Below are positions 1 to 5,870 of a stretch of DNA of 6,752 nucleotides, piece by piece. The notes beneath the pieces were generated by a model. The model had not been told where the DNA came from. It made no database searches and saw only the letters and a list, made by a program, of their open reading frames with translations. The DNA is from Coriobacteriia bacterium (lineage in GTDB: Bacteria > Actinomycetota > Coriobacteriia > Anaerosomatales > JAENZW01). Location: positions 1 through 6,752 of the forward strand of contig JAOUET010000104.1 of the NCBI GenBank assembly GCA_029858605.1, in the 5' to 3' direction. Positions within the stretch are counted from its first letter, which is position 1. Each line of letters begins with the position of its first letter. The position numbers and the translations under genes were made by a program.

Positions 1-59
1 CCACGCGTGCGGGGCGCCACAGCCTAGCGGAACCCGCCGCAAGCCCCAAGGGCCGGGCT

Positions 60-90
60 CGGACGGTCGTCTTGGCGTGCGTAGTACAAT
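60..90 (+). promoter_or_regulatory. Possible promoter upstream of the signalling operon
   Basis: TACAAT at 85-90 matches the bacterial -10 consensus in five of six positions. The best upstream partner is CGGACG at 60-65, which shares only the central GAC of TTGACA and sits 19 bases away, so the -35 is weak. Initiation near 96-98 would leave a leader of about 55 bases before the ATG at 153. The box resembles the TAGAAT placed before lpd. This is inferred from pattern only. Confidence 0.35.
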
Positions 91-152
91 GGTTCGGGGG
101 TTTGACGTGGAGCTTCGCGCTCTCGTCTGACAGCTTCGGGGGGAGACGCAGC

Positions 153-1112
153 ATGCCTTCTGACTCGCAATCTCGAGACGTCGAGACGCAGAGCGGTCCG
201 GAGCACAGTGCATCCAACCGTTGGCTTCTGGCTGCCATCGTCGCCACCTTGGTTTGCGTCGCACTGATCCTCGTGATGTTCCTGGGGCTGCAGCGCTCGC
301 CGTTCACCGAAACGCTCTCGGAGGGCGTCACCGGCACGCCGACCGAAGCCGAACGCCTGGTTTTCGCCGTAGCCAGGACTCCCGGGGGTCCCAGCGAGTG
401 GTCGAACTGGGCACGGGTCATCAAGTATGTCTCCGAGGAGCTCGGGCGGCCGGTTTCGATCAGGTACGTAGCGAAGGAGGAAGCGGCTACCGACGTCATC
501 CTCGAAGAGGGGATAGACGTGGCGTTCGTCTGCGCGCATCACTACCTTCACCTGCGCGACGAAGGAGCTTTCCAGGGGCTGTGCGTGCCGGTCATCGACG
601 GGATGAGCACTTGTTGCTACGAGCTCATCGTCCACAACGACGATTCCGCACGGAGTCTCGAGGATCTCGCAGGAAGTGCGGTTGCCGTGTCGGACAAGAG
701 TTCACTCGGCGGGCTGTCGTACCTGAGTCACCTGTGTCGCGAGCGGGGTTTGGAGCCGACCGAGTTCTTCGGCGAACTGCTCATCGGAGAGACCCAGGAA
801 TCCAACCTGCGGGATCTGTCTTCTGGCAACGTGCGCGCGACCGTGGTCAACACCGCGCAAATCGCAGATTGGGACTTGTCGCAGTTCAAGGAAATCGAGC
901 AGTCGCCACCCGTGGGCTGTCCCCCCGTGATCATCTCTACGGATATCGATTCAGAGCTGCGCGAACGGCTCGTCGAGGTATTCCTCGCGTTCGATGCCGC
1001 AGCGAGCCTCCCGGACGACAGTCACGTCGATGGTTTCGTCGCGTTCGATGCTGACGACTACGCATTTGCCGAGGAGATCCGCGGTGCCTGCGGCCACCAT
1101 CATGGTGAATGA
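153..1112 (+). CDS. Membrane-anchored PhnD-like substrate-binding protein
   Basis: A 319-residue protein of the phosphate/phosphite/phosphonate (PhnD-type) periplasmic-binding family. Residues 24-46 form one strongly hydrophobic segment after a polar N-terminus. No lipobox or clear cleavage site follows, so it is probably an uncleaved anchor with the binding domain (about 68-310) outside the cell. Family-like stretches are DVAFVCAHHYL (122-132), SLEDLAGSAVAVSD (168-181) followed by SSLGG, where PhnD proteins have a Ser-rich ligand loop, and the Pro-rich strand near 251-262. Oddities are several cysteines (127, 144, 154, 155, 195, 256, 313) and a CGHHHGE tail that could bind metal. The ATG at 153 is preferred over an upstream in-frame start at 72 because GGAG at 142-145 lies 7 bases before it and residues coded by 72-152 look non-native. 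No transporter permease or ATPase is adjacent, and a sensor kinase begins 24 bases after the stop, so a sensory rather than transport role is inferred. The ligand is unknown. Confidence 0.8.
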   Translation: MPSDSQSRDVETQSGPEHSASNRWLLAAIVATLVCVALILVMFLGLQRSPFTETLSEGVTGTPTEAERLVFAVARTPGGPSEWSNWARVIKYVSEELGRPVSIRYVAKEEAATDVILEEGIDVAFVCAHHYLHLRDEGAFQGLCVPVIDGMSTCCYELIVHNDDSARSLEDLAGSAVAVSDKSSLGGLSYLSHLCRERGLEPTEFFGELLIGETQESNLRDLSSGNVRATVVNTAQIADWDLSQFKEIEQSPPVGCPPVIISTDIDSELRERLVEVFLAFDAAASLPDDSHVDGFVAFDADDYAFAEEIRGACGHHHGE

Positions 1113-1136
1113 GGATCGCAGAAGGCCGGTGTCGGC

Positions 1137-2666
1137 GTGATGCTGCAGCGTACGGGTCGGACGCATCGCGCCTCACTCCGCCTGCGCTACGTTTCCCTGG
1201 TCGTCGCATTCGTCGTAAGTACGGGCCTCCTTCTGGGTGCGGCCGTCACACTCGTTTCCCTTCGTCAGGCGGCGCAGGAACGCCAGCGCAGTCTCGAATA
1301 CGCCGCTTCGGCAATCGCCGCATCGACGATTCCGAGCATCGCGGACGAGGAGAGAGACGTCATCACCGCAAGGATGACCTCGCTCGTGGAGGCTGCGCAC
1401 GTGCACGACATCGAGTGCATATCGGTGCGCGACACCCAGGGCAACGTCATCGCGCAGACCGAAGGAGAAGGTTCTTGCGACGAGGTCGCAGGCAATGCCG
1501 GGCTTGTCGATGTGTTCACCAAACCGCAGCGCGTCGTCGTGCCCATCGAGGTGGACGACTTCGTGGTGGGCTCGGTGCACGTCCAGTTCCGACCGGTCGG
1601 CCTCGAGCAGGCACTGTACGAACCGTTGGGCGTGACAGCACTGGTTCTGGCCATCACGATGGTGCTCGCCGCTCTCTGGGGAGGCTGGATGGTGCTGCGC
1701 ACGGTTGTGGAACCCATTGGCTCGCTCAAGAACGCCGCATCGCGCATCGCAAGAGGAGAACGCGCCTTGGTGCTAGCCGACAACCGTCGCGACGAGATCG
1801 GCGAACTGGCTACAGCACTCGATGACATGACGCGGCAGCTTGGGCTGAAGGAACAGGAGCTTCTCGACTCGTATGGCTCGCTCGAGGTCGCGTTCATCGA
1901 GAAGAGCGAGCTTGCCCAACGCCTCGAGCGAAACATGAGCAGGAAGTCCGACTTCGTGGCGGTGGCCTCTCACGAACTGCGCAGTCCGCTCGCGGTGATC
2001 CAACTCTACTCTGAGATGTTGGAGAACAACGAGTTCGGCGATCTAGATCCAGAACTGGCCGGGGCAATCGACTCGATCGTGCTGGCCGTGTCGCGCCTCA
2101 GCTCCATCGTCCGTGGTCTGCTGGACGTTGCCTTGCTGGAACGCGGGCTTATTCCTCTCGAGTATGCCGAGGTTCCATTGCACGATATCGTGGAGGAGGC
2201 GGTGTATGACGCGTCGAACCTGGCATCAAGGGTGGACGTCAGCGTAGTGACGAAGGGCGATGTGCCCACGCACTGGCTGCGCGGCGATCGGGTGAGACTT
2301 CGTCAGGCGCTCGACAATCTCATCTCCAACGCGGTGAAGTACTCCAAGCGTCAGGGCGTCGTGAGCGTGGCGATGCGCGAGACAGAGACGGAAGTCATCG
2401 TCGAAGTAGTCGACCGAGGGTCCGGCGTGGACCCGGAGCATGCAGACGCCCTCTTCGAGCCGTTTGCCAGGGGAGACGTCCAGGACAACAGCGAGATACC
2501 CGGACTCGGTCTCGGCTTGCCGATCGCGGACAGGATCGTACGTGCCCACGGAGGCGCAATCGGATTCCAGCGCAACCCAGAAGGCGTGGGCAGTGTGTTC
2601 ACGATTCGGCTGCCGCTTGCGGGAGCCAGCGAGGGACTAGCGGCAGCCGCTGTGCGAATAGTGTGA
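1137..2666 (+). CDS. HAMP/HisKA sensor histidine kinase
   Basis: A 509-residue membrane histidine kinase. Transmembrane helices lie at about 18-41 and 163-188. They enclose an extracytoplasmic domain of about 120 residues whose pattern (VRDTQGNVIA near 97-106, then a VVPIEV...GSVHVQF strand pair at 133-151) suggests a small Cache/PAS-like fold; it has two cysteines (94, 114). A HAMP domain follows (about 188-240), then a coiled-coil linker, and the HisKA H-box SHELRSPL with phosphoacceptor His279. The ATPase domain has an N-box (DNLISNAVKYS, 393-403), G1 (DRGSG, 426-430), F-box (LFEPF, 439-443) and G2 (GLGLGL, 456-461), so all catalytic motifs are intact. The start could be GTG at 1137 or the next codon, ATG at 1140; AGAAGG at 1120-1125 supports either. 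It follows the binding-protein gene by 24 bases and precedes a response regulator, so it probably phosphorylates that protein. The stimulus is unknown. Confidence 0.95.
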   Translation: MMLQRTGRTHRASLRLRYVSLVVAFVVSTGLLLGAAVTLVSLRQAAQERQRSLEYAASAIAASTIPSIADEERDVITARMTSLVEAAHVHDIECISVRDTQGNVIAQTEGEGSCDEVAGNAGLVDVFTKPQRVVVPIEVDDFVVGSVHVQFRPVGLEQALYEPLGVTALVLAITMVLAALWGGWMVLRTVVEPIGSLKNAASRIARGERALVLADNRRDEIGELATALDDMTRQLGLKEQELLDSYGSLEVAFIEKSELAQRLERNMSRKSDFVAVASHELRSPLAVIQLYSEMLENNEFGDLDPELAGAIDSIVLAVSRLSSIVRGLLDVALLERGLIPLEYAEVPLHDIVEEAVYDASNLASRVDVSVVTKGDVPTHWLRGDRVRLRQALDNLISNAVKYSKRQGVVSVAMRETETEVIVEVVDRGSGVDPEHADALFEPFARGDVQDNSEIPGLGLGLPIADRIVRAHGGAIGFQRNPEGVGSVFTIRLPLAGASEGLAAAAVRIV

Positions 2667-2717
2667 GCTATGGTGGTACCGGAGACCGCGCAACGCACTT
2701 TCCTGGGATGCACCGTG

Positions 2718-2723
2718 AAAGGG
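2718..2723 (+). promoter_or_regulatory. Ribosome binding site deciding the regulator start
   Basis: AAAGGG at 2718-2723 sits 8 bases before the ATG at 2732, the usual distance. Two in-frame alternatives, GTG at 2663 (overlapping the kinase stop) and ATG at 2708, lack a comparable site and would add 23 or 8 residues that are not part of the receiver fold. Confidence 0.55.
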
Positions 2724-2731
2724 TGAAGGGC

Positions 2732-3490
2732 ATGACGGACAAGAGCCGCTCGGGGCCCGTGCGTGTCGTGCCGCGAGGGACGATCTTGATCGTCGAGGAC
2801 AACGCGGAGCTCGTGCGAGGCCTGACCAAGCTTCTCGAGAACGACGGATACGAGGTTGTGAGTCTGGCCAGTGGTGCCACCGTCCCTGAGACGATCGCGA
2901 TGCACGATCCCGATCTAGTCGTGCTCGACGTCATGATGCCCGTCGTCGATGGCTGGGAGGCACTTCGCCGCATCCGCGAGAATCCTGCCTACGCACGGCT
3001 TCCCGTGATGATGCTTACCGCCAAGGGCACGGAGGACGCCAAAGTCAAGGGCTTCACCTTGGGAGCGGACGACTACCTCGCCAAACCTTTCAGTGTGCGC
3101 GAGTTCCGGTGTCGGGTGGAAGCTCTGATTCGGCGAACACGCCCTGCGGAAGAAGGCGACGGGGAAAGGTTGCCCGTCGTAGCGGAGTCGGGCACGGAGT
3201 TCGTCGACGTGAACTCGATCGTCTACGTTGAGGGAGTGCGCAACTACACGTACATCCACACGTATGATTCGCGCTTTCTTGGCAGGATGTCGCTCGGCGC
3301 GATCGAGGCCAAGGATCTCCAGGACTTCATGCGCGTACATCGCTCCTACATCGTCCGTCTCGGGGCGGTCAAGGGCTACCACTGGGCGTCGAAGTCTTCC
3401 TTCAGACTGGTGCTGAACGATGCCGAGGGGACGACCGTGCCGGTGAGCCGCAAACTCGTCACGGAAGTCAAGCAGCGCATCGCCGGCTAG
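2732..3490 (+). CDS. Response regulator, receiver plus LytTR DNA-binding domain
   Basis: A 252-residue cytoplasmic transcription regulator. The receiver domain (about 16-137) has the full phosphorylation set: acidic Asp23 in VEDN, phosphoacceptor Asp66 in LDVMMP, Thr96 and Lys118 in the AKPF motif. Its sequence style (ILIVEDN, LGADDYLAKPF, RVEALIRR) is that of OmpR-class receivers. After a short linker, residues about 150-250 form a LytTR domain, recognised from FVDVNSIVYVEGVRNYTYIHT and the signature FMRVHRSYIV (199-208), with the closing PVSRKLV segment. LytTR domains are beta-rich DNA binders that usually recognise pairs of direct repeats. It lies 65 bases after the kinase gene, so the two probably form one phosphorelay. 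I found no convincing LytTR site in the window. The start is the ATG with the better ribosome binding site; the reading frame is open back to the kinase stop. Confidence 0.93.
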   Translation: MTDKSRSGPVRVVPRGTILIVEDNAELVRGLTKLLENDGYEVVSLASGATVPETIAMHDPDLVVLDVMMPVVDGWEALRRIRENPAYARLPVMMLTAKGTEDAKVKGFTLGADDYLAKPFSVREFRCRVEALIRRTRPAEEGDGERLPVVAESGTEFVDVNSIVYVEGVRNYTYIHTYDSRFLGRMSLGAIEAKDLQDFMRVHRSYIVRLGAVKGYHWASKSSFRLVLNDAEGTTVPVSRKLVTEVKQRIAG

Positions 3491-3495
3491 GGACG

Positions 3496-3531
3496 CCCGA
3501 CGGGGCTGGTAGAGGTGCTAGAATCGTCGGG
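3496..3531. repeat. Inverted repeat flanking the lpd -10 box
   Basis: CCCGACG (3496-3502) is the exact reverse complement of CGTCGGG (3525-3531). The 22 bases between them contain the TAGAAT box. One arm overlaps the putative -35 and the other the expected transcription start, which is where a repressor operator might lie. The long loop and missing T-run make it a poor terminator. A 7-base dyad in GC-rich DNA may also be chance. Confidence 0.3.
3497..3524 (+). promoter_or_regulatory. Candidate promoter of lpd-lipA
   Basis: TAGAAT at 3519-3524 matches five of six bases of the -10 consensus and is preceded by TGC (3516-3518), an extended -10 form. CCGACG at 3497-3502 is a weak -35 (central GAC) with a 16-base spacer. 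It lies in the 71-base gap between the regulator stop and lpd, giving a leader of about 30 bases. This would let lpd-lipA be transcribed independently of the signalling operon. Confidence 0.5.
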
Positions 3532-3547
3532 GCGCGAAACTCGACGT

Positions 3548-3554
3548 AAAGGAG
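3548..3554 (+). promoter_or_regulatory. Strong ribosome binding site of lpd
   Basis: AAAGGAG at 3548-3554 is a near-perfect Shine-Dalgarno sequence 7 bases before the ATG at 3562. It is the strongest such site in the window and fixes the lpd start. Confidence 0.75.
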
Positions 3555-3561
3555 CCCTGGC

Positions 3562-4947
3562 ATGCGCATCACTGTTCTCGGCGGCGGTCCTGGGGGGTAT
3601 TCGGCGGCGTTCGAGGCAGCACGGCTTGGAGCCGAGGTAACGCTGGTGGAGAAGGAGCGCCTCGGCGGTACTTGTCTGAATTGGGGCTGCATTCCCACCA
3701 AGACGATCCTGCGCTCGGCGCGCATCGTGGCCGACACCCGGCAAGCAGCGGATTTCGGCCTTCTGGCCGAGGTTGCCAGCGTCGACATCGATCGCCTGCG
3801 GCTGCGCAAGGAAGACGTCGTCACCGATCTCGTGGCACAGGTCGAGGGAACGGCGAAGCGGCTCAACGTGCGAATCGTGCACGGCGCCGGCTATCTCGAG
3901 GGCCCGCAGACCGTGGTCGTTCATTGCCACGACGGCAGTGAAGAGGCCATCGAATCGGACGCAGTCATCCTTGCGACGGGTTCTGTCACGTTCAAGTTGC
4001 CGAACATCGACCACTCGATGGATGGGGTCTGGACGAGCGACGATGCCGTCGATCTCTCGGAGATTCCGAAGAACATCGTGATTATCGGTGCCGGAGTGAT
4101 CGGTCTCGAATTCGCCTGCGCGTACGCTGCATTCGGTAGTCGCGTGAGCGTTGTGGAGCTGGAGGAGAGCGTCCTGCCCGGGGGCGACAAGCGCGTCGCG
4201 AGGAGCATGCAGGCCAAGCTCGAAGAGATGGGCGTGGAGTTCTTCCTCGGCGATGCTGTCGAATCGGTCGAACGTGTGGGTGAGCGGATGCGCTCCACGT
4301 TGCGCAGCGGGAAGGTCATCGAAGGCGACATCGTCATGAGCGCCGTCGGGCGCGTCCCGAATTCGGACGGTCTCGGCTTCTCGGAGGTCGGGATAGAGAT
4401 GGACCGCGCGGCCATCAAGGTCGATGCTTTCTTCAGGACGAACGTTGCCGGCGTCTACGCGATCGGCGATGTAATCGGTGGCATGATGCTCGCGCATGTA
4501 GCCGAGGACGAAGGAGTGGCAGCCGCTCGAAACGCGGTGGCCGTCTTCGCCGGCGAGGAACCCACCGCGACCGTGCGCTACGAGTGCGTGCCCGCTTGCG
4601 TGTACACGTTTCCCGAGGTGGCGACCGTCGGCTCGACGCGGGACAGCCTCAAGGAGCACGGCATCGACGCAGTTCAGGCAGTCGCGAAGTTCGCCGCGAA
4701 CGGCAAGGCTCTCGGCGAAGGAGAGAGCGACGGGTTCGTGCAGATCGTCGCCGACAAGAAGAGCGGCCGCATCCTGGGCTGCCAGATCGTAGGTCCGCAT
4801 GCCGTGGAGATCGTGCACGAGGTCGCGCTGGCGATGCATCTGGGGCGGGCGGTCACCGATATCGCAGATGCGGTTCACGCACACCCGACGGTGAGCGAGG
4901 TCATCAAGTTCGCAGCGCGGGATGCTGCGGCGAAGTGCGATCTCTAG
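3562..4947 (+). CDS. lpdA: Dihydrolipoyl dehydrogenase (E3 / L-protein)
   Basis: A 461-residue FAD-dependent class I disulfide oxidoreductase of normal family length. It reoxidises dihydrolipoyl groups on 2-oxoacid dehydrogenase complexes or the glycine cleavage H-protein, passing electrons to NAD+. The N-terminal FAD site is GGGPGG (7-12) with Glu30 at the strand end. The redox disulfide is Cys38 and Cys43 in GGTCLNWGCIPTK. The ATG motif is at 138-140, the NAD-binding loop is GAGVIG (176-181) with Glu near the end of the following strand (VVELEE), and the second FAD motif is YAIGD with Asp303. The C-terminal dimerisation domain ends with the catalytic His-Glu pair, His441 and Glu446, in HPTVSE. 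All key residues are present, which argues against a mercuric reductase or a degenerate paralogue. lipA follows after 17 bases, supporting a lipoyl-linked role; which complex it serves cannot be told here. Confidence 0.96.
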   Translation: MRITVLGGGPGGYSAAFEAARLGAEVTLVEKERLGGTCLNWGCIPTKTILRSARIVADTRQAADFGLLAEVASVDIDRLRLRKEDVVTDLVAQVEGTAKRLNVRIVHGAGYLEGPQTVVVHCHDGSEEAIESDAVILATGSVTFKLPNIDHSMDGVWTSDDAVDLSEIPKNIVIIGAGVIGLEFACAYAAFGSRVSVVELEESVLPGGDKRVARSMQAKLEEMGVEFFLGDAVESVERVGERMRSTLRSGKVIEGDIVMSAVGRVPNSDGLGFSEVGIEMDRAAIKVDAFFRTNVAGVYAIGDVIGGMMLAHVAEDEGVAAARNAVAVFAGEEPTATVRYECVPACVYTFPEVATVGSTRDSLKEHGIDAVQAVAKFAANGKALGEGESDGFVQIVADKKSGRILGCQIVGPHAVEIVHEVALAMHLGRAVTDIADAVHAHPTVSEVIKFAARDAAAKCDL

Positions 4948-4964
4948 CCGCCAGGCGGCATGCG

Positions 4965-5870
4965 ATGTCCTTCGGCAGTACAACCTACACTCACGGGGAA
5001 GACGCCTCCGCGCAGCGGCTTCCGGAATGGCTGCGGCGCCCTCTGGCCACGCCCGGACAGGCTCGCGCGGTGGAGACGCTTCTCGGCGAGTTGAGACTGA
5101 AGACCGTGTGCCAGAGCGCGAAGTGTCCGAACCGGGGCGAATGTTTCGCCGAAGGAACCGCCACCTTCCTGATCATGGGCGACGCGTGCACTCGCGACTG
5201 TCGCTTCTGCGCCGTTGAGTCCCGCACGCCCGAGCCGCTCGATGCCGACGAGCCCCGCCGCGTGGCCGCAGCGGCCAAACGTATGGGACTCGCGCACGTG
5301 GTAGTGACCGCCGTGACTCGCGATGACGTGTCCGACGGCGGAGCGGCACACTTCGCGGCAGTGATCGCCGCACTGCGCGCCGCGGTGCCCGAAGCGACCA
5401 TCGAGGTGCTCACGAGCGACTTCGGCGGGAGCGAGGAAAGCGTGGACGTGGTGGCTGCCGCTCGGCCCGACGTGTTCAACCACAACATCGAGACGGTGCC
5501 GCGTCTCTACGAGCACGTCCGTCCAGGCGCCGACTACCAGCGCTCGCTTCGCGTGCTGGCGCGAGTGCGCGAGACGGGCGAGCAGATGCCCACGAAGTCC
5601 GGGCTGATGCTGGGCTTGGGTGAGACTGCCGAAGAGGTGCGCGACGTGATGCGCGACTTGCGCGCCGTCGGCGCAACGCTTCTGACCCTCGGGCAGTACC
5701 TTCGGCCGGGCACGACGCACTTGCCCGTGGATCGCTTCGTGGAGCCCGATGAGTTTACTCAGCTCGAGGCCGAGGCGCGGGACCTGGGCTTTCGAGGGGT
5801 CGCGAGCTCACCCTACGTGCGCAGTTCTTACCACGCCCGCGAGATGTGCCAAGAGACGACTAGCCGCTGA
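4965..5870 (+). CDS. lipA: Lipoyl synthase (radical SAM)
   Basis: A 301-residue radical SAM enzyme that inserts two sulfurs into octanoyl groups on carrier proteins to make lipoyl cofactors. The auxiliary cluster motif C-x4-C-x5-C is Cys49, Cys54 and Cys60 (VCQSAKCPNRGEC). The radical SAM motif C-x3-C-x2-C is Cys75, Cys79 and Cys82 (CTRDCRFC). The C-terminal RSSY motif (286-289), whose serine ligates the auxiliary cluster that donates sulfur, is intact. Other family landmarks are VVTAVTRDDVSDGGA, FNHNIETV and KSGLMLGLGE. The ATG at 4965 is chosen because the homologous sequence begins just after it; the frame is open further upstream but overlaps lpd and is not LipA-like. The Shine-Dalgarno is weak (AGGCGG, 4953-4958), so translation may depend on coupling to lpd, whose stop is 17 bases away. 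No lipB or lplA is present in the window. Confidence 0.97.
   Translation: MSFGSTTYTHGEDASAQRLPEWLRRPLATPGQARAVETLLGELRLKTVCQSAKCPNRGECFAEGTATFLIMGDACTRDCRFCAVESRTPEPLDADEPRRVAAAAKRMGLAHVVVTAVTRDDVSDGGAAHFAAVIAALRAAVPEATIEVLTSDFGGSEESVDVVAAARPDVFNHNIETVPRLYEHVRPGADYQRSLRVLARVRETGEQMPTKSGLMLGLGETAEEVRDVMRDLRAVGATLLTLGQYLRPGTTHLPVDRFVEPDEFTQLEAEARDLGFRGVASSPYVRSSYHAREMCQETTSR

Noticed and set aside
91..99. ATGGTTCGG as a LytTR binding half-site before the operon
   Set aside because: Partial match to the general LytTR consensus only, with no second direct repeat at the expected spacing.
102..130. TTGACG at 102-107 as a -35 box
   Set aside because: No acceptable -10 hexamer at the expected spacing (GTCTGA at 125-130).
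72..152. N-terminal extension of the binding protein to an in-frame upstream start
   Set aside because: The start at 153 has a well-spaced GGAG, and the extension covers the likely promoter and leader region.
24..635. A 203-codon minus-strand open frame over the start of the binding-protein gene
   Set aside because: No recognisable domain, composition typical of an antisense frame, and it overlaps a gene supported by a ribosome binding site and family similarity.
1109..1825. A 238-codon plus-strand frame starting ATG right at the binding-protein stop
   Set aside because: Arg/Gly/His-rich product without a fold. The overlapping kinase frame has all expected domains.
4584..4964. Upstream in-frame extension of lipA
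   Set aside because: It lies inside lpd in another frame, is Arg-rich and does not resemble LipA. The true start is 4965.
3487..4983. A 498-codon open frame on the minus strand lying antisense to all of lpd
   Set aside because: It mirrors a well-supported lpd gene with every catalytic motif. Its product is rich in Arg, His and Asp with no domain pattern, typical of an antisense shadow in GC-rich DNA.
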